A DNA stretch of 64,000 bases, taken from positions 14,585,254 to 14,649,253 of the forward strand of contig CM033723.1 of NCBI GenBank assembly GCA_019671005.1, in the 5' to 3' direction. This DNA is from Hibiscus mutabilis. Lineage: Eukaryota > Streptophyta > Magnoliopsida > Malvales > Malvaceae. The notes beneath the pieces were generated by a model that was given only the letters and a program-made list of their open reading frames with translations, ran no database searches and was not told where the DNA came from. Positions 47,451-60,080 of the stretch are shown here, piece after piece (the first letter of the stretch is position 1; the number at the start of each line of letters is the position of its first letter). A program made the position numbers and the translations under genes.

Positions 47451-49741
47451 GATTACCTTTCCCTAATCTATTTATTTAAGTGTCTAAATGGGAGAGGAAG
47501 GGGAAGAAAAAGGTATCGGAAAATGGCGGTTGATTGATTAAAAAGGGATTTATTTCGAGGGATTTGCTGGGTTCTTGAAAGCTCCGATTGCAGTAGGATT
47601 TTTGTTTAAAGCTAGGGTAGTGATTCAAACACAAAACTTTATTGATAAAAAATTAAATATTTAAACACCAAATTAAACTAAGAAGTTATGATACTTTTAA
47701 CTTAAATTATATTTAACTAAATTGTGATTAAAATTAAAAATCAAACTAGATTTCATCTTTTCACTTTGTTTGATAATGACAACATTAATCAAATAATCAT
47801 TTTTAAATAATTTAAAAGGATCTTAGATCATTTAAAAATAATAAATAAATATATTTAAAAGTTTATATTTTATAATAAATAAATATTATTAATTTAATTT
47901 TAAAATAATTTAATATTAATTTTATAATAAATTTTAGTGGAAATGAATCAAAATCATCGTCTGGCACATTTGGTTCGTGCTTGGCCCTTCCATGTTGTGT
48001 GATGTGAGTTTGAGTCCTAGCTGTTGCAAGTCACTTGTTTCTAATTTTTCTTTGTTTTTGGAGCTTGTTTCTTTGTTTTTGAGTCCTAACAGTTAACACA
48101 TATGTTAGGTTTTTAATGGAAGGGACCAAAACAGGAAAGATATCTAACGGGAGGGATAGTTTTGATAAAAAAATTAGTTGGGTAACCAAACAGAAAAAAG
48201 GTAATAGTTGACTGACCATCCTTGTAGTTTTCCCTTAAATTTAAAAGCTTCTTAATATTAATATTTTTAATCAATTTTAAAAATACAGATTAATTCGCCT
48301 GGATTGTTTCAAATTTAGTTCTCAAATTCAACTCACAACAATGTTAAATATTTTTATAATAAAAATTATTGACTTGTGGCAAAAAACCAGAAAATAAAAA
48401 TATATTTATAAAATTATTTATTTATTATATATTTAAAATATATATTTTTAAGTGAATTAGTATTCAGTTAATTTGTAACACCAAATTAATTAACGATTTA
48501 TATTAAATATAAACTTATTAGAAAAATATAAAATATATGACCTTTCTATAAAAATATTTGTCATTTTTATTAATTCTTAAAATTTATTTTACAACTATTT
48601 ATCAAAATGTGCTTTTTTAGGAGGTTTATCTGGGTATATTTAAAAGTTGAGATACCAACTCTTGAGCTACTTGATTTCTATGGATGTCAAGGTTTCTTTT
48701 TTTTTTTTTACTTAAAAGGAAGTAGAATCCTAAAAACTCATGAAACATTAATTAGGCTCTTACATGGTTCATGTATGTTCATGATTTAGAAAAACATCAT
48801 GAATTGTCAACTATTCACGAGCCAACTTTAATATCTCAAAAATTTTTGAAAAAATATCATACATTATATATAAAAATATTAAAAATAAAATTAAAACCAC
48901 TTTAAAATAATATTGATACAACTTTAAAGATAATTTACCTATCTTAAAGGAATTGATATCATTGTTTGCCCTTACCCACTTAAAAATACATTTATAGTTT
49001 TTTTAAATTCTGACACTACAATCTAAATTTTCTAGTTGCAACTGGCATTATAAAAAATATGTAAACCAAATTCTCCATCAGATAAAAGTTTGGATTTATG
49101 GCCTACAACAAAGTTGGCATCACGGAAGATGTGGGTTTGGGTGTATTGCTGTAAGCATTAGGATTGATGCCACTTTCCACCATATTATTTGTAATTTTTT
49201 TCCATGCAATACATAAACCATCAAAAATTTCTCATACATGGCAGAAACCCACATACCTATTGTAACCAGATAATTAGTCATGATTCACATCTCTAAACCA
49301 AATACTTTGGTTGCATAAGCAAGCCTTTGACTGATATGCTTAGAAATTGATGCTAGCTCAATACGAGTAGGAAGGAATACCCTTGCCATATCTCATCACA
49401 GCTTTAGGCCTTAAGCTCATGGTATTATCCGGAGCTTCAACTTTATGTAGCAACTCAAATAATAATTGAACTTTCTCCCTATGTTAATTCTTATGTACCA
49501 AACCTTACAAAAAAAATTAAAAATATGAAATTAAAAAAAGCATAAATATAAATGAAAAAAAAACACATTAATGGAGTAATTGCTAGTAACCTTGATGAGA
49601 AGAAATCGAATAAGAAAAAAGAAAAGACAGCAAAGAATATCTCTTACACCACTTAGCAAAGAGCATTCAGTGTGTGTAGAGAATGGATTGGGAAGAAGTC
49701 TGTCAAATCACAACTTCCTTTCCGTTTCTTTCTCTTTGTCG
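47451..49741. other. Intergenic region: TGH 5' flank and kinesin 3' flank
   Basis: 47451-47640 is the likely TGH 5' UTR and core promoter, purine-rich. 47640-48600 is very AT-rich; 47960-48035 has a GTTTGAGTCC box-B-like string that may be an old tRNA-derived SINE. 48600-49130 shows nothing clear. A coding-like fragment follows at 49260-49490. Confidence 0.5.
49260..49490 (-). pseudogene. Unidentified protein-coding fragment
   Basis: On the minus strand two short in-register stretches read as ordinary protein: KVQLLFELLHKVEAPDNTMS (from about 49472) and, in another frame, TRIELASISKHISQRLAYAT. Each ends in a stop. The amino-acid make-up suggests a real gene remnant, possibly exons of a neighbouring gene. 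I do not recognise the family. Confidence 0.35.
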
Positions 49742-52700
49742 TTACTTCAGAGCATTGGGTCTTTGTCGACCGAATCCCGGCTGCATGATGTAGTCAGCGA
49801 TGAACGTTAGACACAAATCAGAAACATGGACGTGGAAGATGCATTAGTTACAGAGAAAAGGCAAAGAAAACTCAAATATGCACGAAATGAATGTAGTGCC
49901 GAGGGAATAGAGAACTTGAGAAGAAGTGCAAGCACTATATGTAGGACACCCTTTTCTGCATATGTATATGACCTTAATGGTAAAAATGAACCTACCTGAA
50001 ACAAAAGAAAGGCTCAAAGTGGAAAAAAATTGTACCTGAGGTAGCATGGAGGGAGCTGCAGCAGGTTCTGAAACAATATGGCTTCTAGTTTTCCTTCCAT
50101 TGAGCGTAGTGACTGACGGGCTGTTAGCTGTTGTTAGATCCCAGAAACTTCTTTTTTTGGCTGTTGGAACTGGTGATCGAAAACGATGACTTGGGCTCTT
50201 CAACTCCCCATGGTTTGGTTCCTTCGGCCGCAAGCTAGCTTTTGTGGCAACCTTCTTCACACCTACTTCTGTTGGTTTTTCCTTCTTTTTTGAAAGCACA
50301 TGAATAATATAATCTTTCTGCTTTAACTGTGAGGCATGCTCTTTCTTCATTCTCGCCATTTCAAGTTCCAATGCCTTCACAGTCAGTCTAAGCTCTTTGA
50401 CTGCTTCTTCTGCTCCCCTCTTCCTGGATTCCGGTGTGAAGCAGTTTCTGGTTAAGAAGGTGGATCTAGGTTTGTATTTCTCTTGTGTCTGGACCGTAGA
50501 TGGAGTTGCAAGAGATGTAACCGAAGGAGTTGGAGAAGCATATGCAGCTAAGGATTGTGCTTGAAGGGTTACCAACTTTTGCTGTTGGCAGGTCAGCTGC
50601 ACCCGCAATTCACGATTTTCCTTCTGCAGTTCAAGCAGAAGCTTTGCATGATTGGTTCCGGTTTCAGGTACTTCAATCACCTCCTCGTTTGCCTCACAAG
50701 CCTGGAAGTTCAAAGAATACGGTGTTCAAAAACAGTGAAAGATAAAAACAGAAGCACAAGGTTGGTATACCATGAAACCAAATGAACATAATTTCTTTAT
50801 AAGAAAACGAGCAAAGATTGACTAACCTTGGTTTGGATTTCCTTTGCCCGGTAAGCCCAGTGTAGGGTATTTTGTGTTTCAGCAAATGAGAGATTGCTTG
50901 GACTGATATTAGCAATCATTACAGTGTTACAAGCTCCACCTAATGAATCTTTCAAAAGTTGAGTGAGTTTCGAGTTTCTGTACGGTATGTGTTTTTTACC
51001 CTCAACAAGGGCATTGATGCAGCTGCTCAGCGCAAGAAGTGACCGATTAATGTTTGCACCCTCCAAGGATCTAAGTGTTCTCTGATCTGTTGCAAGGGCT
51101 CTTTCAGAACCAGCAAGATCTATGAGTGAAAGCTTTCCAACTCTATTAATGATATTCATTGAAGCATCTTTGACTTGACATTCAACAACAACCTACACGA
51201 AAAGCAACTCGTATCTATAAGAATGTCATCAAATTAAAAGAACAACGCAAGTAATTAGCCCTAGATCATTACTGGTACCTGAAGAATTGCATGGGACCGT
51301 GAAGACGTTTCATTTGCCCGAGTTGGTTCAGTGGTTCGGTTTTGGTTTCCTCTTTGAAGCAATGCCATCACCTGCCACAGCCATGTAAAACTATTATACT
51401 CCTTCCATTGAATCAATTGTCTAAACCTTCTAAGGTATCATAGTTAATGAAAGTCAGAAGTTTACTTCATCTGCAGAATAAGCACTGTACTGTGTAATAC
51501 CTGCTGCAACAATTCCCTGCAATACATTTGAGTAAACACTTTTTGTGGTGAAATCAAGGCATTTAAACTAAGAATTAAACAAGATATAGAAGACTACTAA
51601 TGTGTTTTGTAAAATTGTCCGTGTCTGCTTTAAATAGTTTTAAAAAACAATAATATTTCCTTGTATTTAACAACCATTTTAACCAAAACATCAGCTATTC
51701 AGATATTATGTAAGAAAACACAGCGGAGTACATTTCTTTCTAATCAAATAAGTGATGAAACGAAAATAGTAGCTCTTCTAGTTCGGCAAAAACACTTCCA
51801 TAAGATCTATGATGATCTTAGATAAACTTTATTGACATAGAGGACAACATACAAAGTTTCTAAAAACAATAATATGATATTAGTATACTAGTACAATAAG
51901 TTTGCAAAGAAGTCGATAATAATATATATGATAAAAGCAAGAATTTTCAGATAATCTCATTTAACAATGGACAAGTAGGTAAATTTCACAAAATTGCTTG
52001 GAAATACAGCAAAACAATGGAACTGAACAGTGGCGGATGTATGTGTAATGTAGGGTGGGCCTGTGCCCACCCTGGACTTTTTAAAGTTCACACATTTGCC
52101 TTCAACTTTTTAAAATTTCATGTGTGCCTACCCTCAAATATTTTTCTGGATCCACCACCAGAACTGAAGCAGCATAAATATCATGGAAGTTAAAAGCAAA
52201 CCTGCTTATCTTCTCTTAGGACAAGAGGTCTTCCGGGTGAGAGTAAATCCCGGATGGTTTCATTGTAGACCTCGAGATAGGAGAGATGAACTGCATGGTT
52301 TCCATCAAAGCTCCTATGCCTAATATTTGTAAATAGATCTTTTATTGCCAAAACCATTACACCTGGATTTTCCAAGGTGCCTAGCATTGTATAAGTTTTC
52401 CCAGCTCCTGTGGCACCATAGCAGAACACCGAGCCGTTCTGTCCCTGTAAAACTGCTTCTACAAGCTCCGCAGTCCTGAAAATTCAAAATTGATTGGTTC
52501 TTAAGAAGTTAATTCATTGAAAAAAAACTGAGAAACTTGTATTCATTCGATTCAATGAATGTTGAAACTTAAGTTGGGTTGAAGTTTCAAGCAACATTAG
52601 CAGTAGCATTTCCCTACCTCGAAATCCTATATTTTCTTTCAGTTAATTAACCAATGCAGAATCTAGAAATGACACTACATTTTGTTAGTAATACGGATGT

Positions 52701-54058
52701 GAGTGCCAGGTAGTAGTAATGTAGTATATGTCTGAAACCAGTATGTATGTTCGATTTTTTCTAAGTTTCTCTATGTATTTGGAGGGTCATGCCCTTACAC
52801 CCGTGTATGAATATGTATCAAACATGGGTACTTCAGCGAGCAACATAGAAAAAAAGGCATCATTTCTCTACAAAAAGCACTTTATTGATAAAAACAAGAG
52901 AAAACTAAGACACGAAGCCAAATTAAACCTCAACATAAGATGTATAAACTATTAATTGAAAACAAAGGACAGTAGTTTCGATGCTCAGTCAGACTCACAA
53001 TCAGGAAATTCCATATATGGCTTGGAGAAATACCTTTCTAAATAGATGAAAATTTTCGTAGTCTATAAACAGGTAAACAGAAAAAATAACCAAATGAAAC
53101 AATGTCAAGGGTGAAAACTGACTGCAAATCCTATCAAAATGGATCAATGCATATAACTTTTGTCCTTTTGGGGCTAATAAACTTACGTGGTTGAATAAAC
53201 TTCATGTTGAGTAGTGGAATCGGGGAATGAAGCATCAAAACTAAAATGTCTGCCTCTAAGCCTCTTCAGTCTAAGATAATCATTTTCATTAGCAAACTCA
53301 GTCAAGAAAACATCTTTCTTATTCACAATCTTGACACAACATCTTGAACCAGCTTCCTTTTCCTTCTTAGCCATAGGCCTAAGCCTTACAAACACATGAA
53401 TCCTACTCTCATTTCCACCAACTCTCCCATTTTTCTCAGTGTTGGCATTGCTCTCCATTTTCTCCAATTCTTGAACATTCCTAGCCCCCACCATTGACAG
53501 CTTCCTCACCACAACCGTCGGTTTTGCCTTCTCCATAGTTGTTGCGGCTGGTGCCTTTCTTGCACAAGAAGAAAACCCAAGAATCCTATCAGTACCAATC
53601 GAAAGATTCTCCTTTGTATCATCCAGCGGTGGTTGAGGCAACACATAAGTTCTAGTCACTGTAGAATTAGCCATCGTAGGCAATGTTGGCACGGTGTTTT
53701 CCCTCATAACATTGTTGAATTTGGGATCTTTTTGCTCTTTCTCGACTTTCCTCTCTTGTCTTTTGCAAGAAGTGAGAAGATCAACACTTGGGTGAGACGT
53801 GAGACGCTTCTCTTGAGGATCAGGTTTTGGAGATGATGATGGGTTATTGTTTCTCAGAATTGCAGAAGCTTTCTTTTGCTGCTCATATAAAAGAGTCAAA
53901 GCTCTCATTTTTTCTTTCAATCCATGGTGGGGATTTCTCAGTTTGAAATTGTTAGTAACATTGTTCATCTGGGTTTCTTCTTCTTTTTCTTCATTTGATC
54001 TTCTGCTTCTTTGTTGCTCTTCTTGGCAGCTGATCTGAGACCTTGTTGACACCGGCAT
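49742..54058 (-). CDS. KIN8A: Kinesin-8 motor protein (KIN-8A type), 7 exons, 786 aa
   Basis: Exons (minus): 54058-53187, 52475-52202, 51516-51466, 51371-51279, 51192-50827, 50701-50036, 49780-49742. They sum to 2361 nt in frame with GT/AG introns. The motor domain spans residues ~219-552 (RIHVFVRLRP), with P-loop GATGAGKT at 311-318, switch I NETSSRSH in exon 4 and switch II DLAGSE at 455-460. A P-loop of this form and the downstream NINRSLLALSSCINAL suit kinesin-8. A ~215-residue N-terminal extension with HHGLKEKMRALTLLYEQQKK precedes the motor, as in the KIN-8A rather than the KIN-8B branch. A coiled coil and a basic tail follow; the last exon encodes only 12 residues. Kinesin-8s regulate microtubule plus ends. 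The ATG at 54058 is the first usable start. Confidence 0.94.
52030..52158. mobile_element. Small MITE-like repeat in kinesin intron 2
   Basis: Begins GTGGCGGAT and ends ATCCACCAC, near-perfect inverted ends over 129 bp. The interior (GTGGGCCTGTGCCCACCCT) is itself palindromic. No TSD identified. Confidence 0.45.
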
Positions 54059-54770
54059 TCTATGATTTTTCTCGCTATCCAAACATACCCAAAGATGCGA
54101 TTTTTTTCAAAACATACCCAATTAAGGAAAAACTGCTGGAAATTCAAGAAATTGAAGAAAAAAGTTTGAAAAATGAAAGGGTTTAGAGAAAGAATAATTA
54201 TATAGTAAAACAGGAAGAACTTGAAAGAGAGGAGAATGTTGATATCGGGGTTTGATCGATATTTTCTTTTTTTTTGTTCATCAACGGTGGATCTTAAATC
54301 TTGGAAAATCAATTATTTTGAAACAGAAAAGGCTATCGCCACTCCATCCTATTAAAACTAGATTTGAGCTCACTTCTACGTACTTCATTTTTTAAGTTTT
54401 GATATTGTTCAATTTTTTTAATTTCAAACTGAATATTTATATTTGCGTTTGAATTAAATTTTTAATATCAATTTAAATTAAAAATTTCAAATAAAACATT
54501 ATTTTTTATACATAAGATACTTGAATTTAGGACATATCTTGTTTACAATAAATTTAATTTTTAACGGATAAATGTAATATGCATATTAAACGTATAATGC
54601 TAATAAAATATAATTCTGTACAAGTTAAAAAAAGTTTTATTAAATATCTCATATATTCCTTTTATTCAAAATTAAATAGATCTAATTAAAGGAGAAAAAA
54701 GAGATAAATCTTAAGTGAGTGGAAGAAGAAAAATGTGAAGACTATTGATTTCAGAATTTTTGAAAATGTG

Positions 54771-54822
54771 AACGGTCCACGGCCTTATAACGGTCAAAAA
54801 TACTGTCAGAGGGGCCAAACGG
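54771..54822 (+). promoter_or_regulatory. Cluster of three MSA-like AACGG elements upstream of the kinesin gene
   Basis: AACGGTCC at 54771, AACGGTCA at 54789 and AACGGTTA at 54818, all on the plus strand within 52 bp, 0.71-0.77 kb upstream of the kinesin ATG. The plant MSA consensus ends AACGG[CT][CT]A and is bound by three-repeat MYB factors in G2/M genes. Two sites match that 3' half exactly; the 5' half does not match well. Confidence 0.5.
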
Positions 54823-57070
54823 TTAGATAATTTATAAAAGACGTAGAGCCCACTTTTGTAAATTTTGTAATGCAAAGGGAAAATTTAATCAAATTAAATT
54901 TAAAGTAAGCAAAGGTGTATTTTAGCTACATCGTTTTTTATTTAATTGCATCAATACCCTCAAATTCTTTAGAAAAAAAAATTTTTATTTTTTAATTTTT
55001 TGTCCCTTTTAGTATAATAATTTAAACACATTTATTTTTATTTTTTTAAATTTTTTTAAATATTGTATATTTTAAAATTTAAAAATTTTATACAAAATAA
55101 TAAAAATAACTTGCATTAGTTCAGCATGTCTGATATTTTTTCATGTTAATTTGACAAAAACAAAAAATTAAAAAGAAACGAAACGAAAAAGATTTAAAGA
55201 CTAGTATGCTTCTTTTTTAAAATAATTAAAAAAATATTAGGTTAATTATTTTAGGCTAAATGAATATAAAACGGAGATATAATAATATCACAGTTTAATT
55301 GGAACAAATTACTGAAATTATTTTAGGTGTTTAAATTTTTTTGGTCAAAATATTTAATGTTTATTACTTCTACTATTTTAGGTTACTGACGTCTCATCTC
55401 ATTAACATTTAAAATCGATCCATTAAAAAATTGACACACGATCATTTCTTAGTATGTGACTTTTGTTTTAATTTCTTTTAATTTTTTTTATTTTTAAAAT
55501 CTAAATTTCTTACATTTTCAAAAAGAAATCCTTAATTTTTCTAATTTCTCATAAAATCCTAAAATCATAAAACACACAAAATTCATCCACCGTCATAGCC
55601 GTCCGTATAAAGTTTTCTCCTCTCGATGATGTTGTTCATCGTTTGATTGGAAGCTTTAGAGGTTTGACGTTAGACATTCTATTATCACATCATTCGTCGA
55701 TTTTCGACAATAGGTGCATTTAGGGATTTGTGGGTTTAGGCTAGGATATTTTAGAAATTAAGGTTTTTAGAAAATTCAAGATTTAGGTTTTTTTTTAAAA
55801 ATAAGATTTTTTAAAAATAAATATGAATTAAAATCTCGCTACATGTCACGTTCTAATTAACTAACAACTTTTCTAAGAATCATACACCTAGCGTAGTAAT
55901 AATATAAACGTTAAATATTTATTTTGACTAAAAATTATTTTAAACACCGAAATAAAAAGAAATATAGTTTGATATTTTTATAATTAAACCTAATATATAT
56001 ATAAACTTTTATCATTTCCCAACGTAAATGAACATTTTACTTTCAGTTCTCCCGCAAACGAGAGCCAAATTGTTAAAACTATAAATATATAGTACGGAAC
56101 TAATAATTTAATAAAAATTATAATATTGTAAACATAACAAGTGCGGATCAAGTGCCTGCTATTATAAAATTATTACAATAAACATCATTTCAATTAATAA
56201 AATTGATAAATAAAAACTTAAACAATAATATTCTAATTAATACAAAATTGAAGGCGTTGACGCTTTATATATATATATATATATATACTTAAAGTAATGA
56301 TTGATTATTTAAAAAGATTCCTGCTCTTTAACCGGAAAAATGGTCATAAATTTTGATAATTTATTTCTTCAAAAAATCAAACTAAAATAAAATATGCCAC
56401 CCAGGTCAAATAGAAATAGTAATTCTCTTTTATTAATTGGTCTAGTTAGATTCCTTAAGAAATGTCATAGGTTTGAAATAAAAAAATGTATAGAGGTGGC
56501 AGCTCCTATAATAGGTCTATACAGTCCTCAATTCAGATTAACCGGTTAATGAATTAGATATCTATAATTATATAAAAATATAATTTCTAACATATTAATA
56601 TTTTATTAAAAATATTAACTTTTTTTTATTTCTATTTTCAAATTCAAATAGTGAAGGGATTTGGATTAATGATCTAGCACAGAATTATTAGGAATAAATG
56701 AGATTGATTTGCTCAAGGCTCGAGCAAATATTGATTTATTTGGTTAGGCGTAGAGATTTGGTTGTTACGATAAGAATATGATTTTAAAACGCATTAATTT
56801 CTCTTACATTCTAAGCAAAGTTTTGTACTTTTTTCAAATAAGAAAGATTTTATTTAGTAATTTACTACCATTCCTTTGTTTTTTTTAAATACCCCAACTT
56901 ATTATTTTATCCATTAATAGTATGACACAAAATTAATTAATGATGTTTGGATGAGTCTAGAACGAGCGGCGCACACTGCTATACACCATTAATGCTACAC
57001 GCCATTAATTTTTTTGAATAGTCTTAAAGTGATTACAAGGTAGTATATTTTCATGTATATTCTTAACCCT
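54823..57070. other. AT-rich intergenic region
   Basis: No gene recognised. Long A/T-dominated stretches, a TA microsatellite at 56266-56287, and only short ORFs with no protein-like text. Confidence 0.6.
56266..56287. repeat. (TA)11 microsatellite
   Basis: Uninterrupted TA dinucleotide run of 22 bp. Confidence 0.95.
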
Positions 57071-57079
57071 TTAACAATA

Positions 57080-57190
57080 CACATACACATTGCAGACAAA
57101 GCGATTTGAACTTGGGTCTCCTAGGATGAACATCATCCGCTTTTCTACTGAGATCACTTGTTGGGTTCACACCCCATTAATTTTTAATGA
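57080..57190 (-). mobile_element. tRNA-derived SINE-like fragment
   Basis: On the minus strand, TGATCTCAGTAGAAAAGCGG resembles box A and CCCAAGTTCAAATCGC resembles box B, about 35 nt apart, as in a decayed tRNA or SINE head. No tail or TSD is identified. Confidence 0.35.
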
Positions 57191-57340
57191 CTTTTAAATA
57201 AATATTAAAATCATCATGGGCTTAATGAGCAATTAGACATATTTTAAACTAAAGTTAAATGACCATTTGTGTGGTTTACCCATTTTGTTTATGGAGGAAT
57301 TAAATGAGTTGGTTTTTGCGGAGAAAAGAAATCAAAAAAT

Positions 57341-58110
57341 TCAAATAGAGAGAGAAAGAAGCTTTCATTTATGTTGTGTCGTCGTTCAGTAAGTCGTGGT
57401 TGACACTGCCGGTGTCATCAGTTTTCTCCAGTCGCTTAGTCGAATGGCAGTTGCATCATCTTTGTCGAAGCTGTTGTTTGCCGGGGTAGAGCTCGAGAAT
57501 GTTTGAAAGTTACAAAAATCGATATTTCGCTACTCTTCCTCTTGAATCAGCTGCAACATCAAAATCTTCAACGTTAAAGAAGTAGATCTGCAAGTCGTCG
57601 TAGTTTTCTCGCCGTCGGAAGAAGCCACACGCGTTGCACAGGCCGTCGTCTACGCGTGGGCATGCTTCAACAATGGGTGGAAAGCTATCTAAGACAGTCA
57701 TTGACCGAGTCAAGCCAGCCATTGACCAAGCCGAGCTGCTGTTGACCTGAGCCGTTTGAGTTGTTGATTATCGTTGATTGTTGACCGGGCGTTAACTTTT
57801 TTCAGGACACCCTTTTTAAGATTTTTTCGACGTCTTGAGTTCAGTTATGTAGTTCATTTCGCCAAATTCAAACCTGATAAGTTTTTTTTTTGCATTTGAA
57901 TATAATAATTACTCTAGTGATTAATTTAATTGTGGTGATTAATGTATATTCATATTTTTGTATATTTGAGAATATTAGAGCTTCATTTGTTGGATTAGAA
58001 GGGTTTGAAGATATGTGTCAAATGTCGACCGTTGTAGCTCAGAGTTGAGGTAATACTTTACTACTTATCATATGTTATATGATGCTAGTCAGATTATGTT
58101 TGGTGTGTGA
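57341..58110 (+). repeat. Degenerate LTR fragment related to 37382-40202
   Basis: TTTTCGACGTCTTGAGT, the following ATTCAAACCTGA and the preceding TTGACC-rich block parallel 38600-38870 of the intronic Gypsy 3' LTR. The 70-codon minus-strand ORF here is not convincing as a gene. Confidence 0.5.
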
Positions 58111-59336
58111 ATATAAATGATATGTGATTTAGGCTGGACTTGATTCTTTAGCGAAATGAATATTGTATAAAATTAGTTAGAATGTTAAAGACTCGTTTAA
58201 CTCGATAAGTATTTGATTATCCGAATGGCTCCCACCGTGTGTGTTCATCACAAAAATGGGGTTTTGATCTTGAAAAGTGGGAGATAAAAAGAGAAAATGT
58301 GTTTGTTTTAAGAGAATTTGGGAGAATAAGGAGTATTTTTTTAAAAAAATGGCGAACATGTTTAATTTTCGGCTGAAAATTGGGTTTTATACCCTTTTAA
58401 TTTTTAAAAAATGGTTTAATACCCAAATAAACCCCTCTGCCCTAAAATATTCACGCTGACAACCCTTTCGTCTTTTGAAATCCCTCCCGTGGTTTCTGAT
58501 TTTTTGAAATCTTTGCAATTTCGTCCATTTAATTCGGTTTCCAGTGGTTTAACCCCAAATCTAGCCCCTTTAATTTCATTTGTTTTTTAATTTGGTCCTT
58601 AATCCAGTGCGACATTCACCCTTTTAGCCCATGTTTTCCTATTTATTTAGTACATGCCCTTTAATTTTCATGCATTTCATGATTCTACCTTGCATTTTTA
58701 ATTTCTTTCAATTTCAATTCTATTTTCATTATTGTATTGCGATTTAATCCTTATTATTGTTGCTTTATTATGTTTGTTTTTGTTATGTTCGATCTATGTT
58801 GTGTACCTAATTGTTTATCTTTAATTGCGTATTTATTTATATTTGTTCTTTGTATTTATTTTAGCATATTTAATTGTTCATGCATTTTATATTTTTTTGT
58901 ATTAGTTTAGTCCTTGAGATCTCGGAATCCTATTGAGAGTGTCGTCCCGGGTCTTTGGAGTGTCATCTTCTTTGGGTATTGTAGGTTACGAAGTTGTTTT
59001 TATATTCGAATCATGTTGCCATGCTCATGCATTTAAGCATTTTTTAGGGATCAATTTTTAATTTAGACATGACTTTAAATTTTCCATGCATTTACGATAC
59101 GTGTCGTTAGGTACCAATTTTGAGCGTTGTGGGGTACTAACCCTTCCCCACACGTAATCGACTCCTGAACCCATTTTTAATCTCTGGTTTAATTTTTTCA
59201 GTGTTAGGTCTACCTTTTTAAAATGGTCGGTGACGACTCCCAAGTTTTTTTAAAAAAATACACGAGCCTCTTTTTCCATGAAATTCCCTCATTTAATTAA
59301 TTTTTTTCAACAAAAATGGGGATACTTGAACTCGAT
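58111..59336 (+). repeat. Degenerate Gypsy LTR-like sequence (possibly Tat/Ogre type)
   Basis: T-rich non-coding sequence ending with blocks such as TTGTGGGGTACTAACCCTTC (59128-59147) and GGTGACGACTCC (59228-59239), the kind seen near the 3' end of plant Tat-lineage LTRs. The boundaries are unclear. Confidence 0.35.
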
Positions 59337-60062
59337 TAAAAATAATCGCTACAACAATCTATTCAACTATACAACAGAGCTTGTACTAATATCAGAATAC
59401 GAGTGTTGTGTACATGTTTGAGTACTTGGATGCATGATAAGCCTGTACAAATCTTGATTAAATGTTTATACACAATGTTAAAATTATCTCTGTGTAGGGA
59501 AAGGTTTCGAAACCAGGGGACTTAGTTTCGATACCTTTACTCTAAAAATCATTTGGGTTTCGGTACCTGACATGGAGTATCAAAACTAGATCAAGAGTTT
59601 CAATACCTTTAGTCTCGATTTCGATACTAGGACTATTGGGAACTTGTTTTCAACTATATGAAGACTTTTCTTCCTAGCTTGTTGTAAGAACAAATTAGTC
59701 GTTATTAGCTTTGAAGACTGCAATCTACCGATTTACCCTTGTTAGGTTAAATTACCAAACTACCCTTAAAAGTCAAAGTGACTAAAATTCCCTTATATGT
59801 TGAAATGATTGAAATACCCTGATTTGCCGAAGCTACCTAAATTACCAAATTACCCTTAAAAGTCAAAAGGACTAAATTACCATTGTTACCACGGTTCGCG
59901 CCACCTAGCACATCGAGTTTTGAAATCAAAGGAAAACATAGGAAGCACATCAGATTCCTAATCTTGGAAGAGTACAATCTTAACTTTAGGGGCTTGTATC
60001 CGCTAGACACCTTACGACAACTCCCATATACCCTAGGGATTTCCTAGAACCGGCTAAACTTA

Positions 60063-60075
60063 GGCTTTGATACCA
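60063..60075 (-). other. Primer binding site beside LTR 60081-62297
   Basis: The minus strand reads TGGTATCAAAGCC, the Met-tRNA complement with one change, five bases from the LTR. Confidence 0.8.
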
Positions 60076-60080
60076 CTAAA

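Noticed and set aside
47960..48035. A tRNA gene
   Set aside because: Only a box-B-like string is visible; no cloverleaf can be drawn.
54059..54082. An upstream kinesin start at 54082
   Set aside because: The codon there is TTG. The first in-frame ATG is at 54058.
57510..57722. A 70-codon ORF with NACGFF text, considered as a zinc-finger gene
   Set aside because: There is no full finger motif, and the region matches an LTR fragment.
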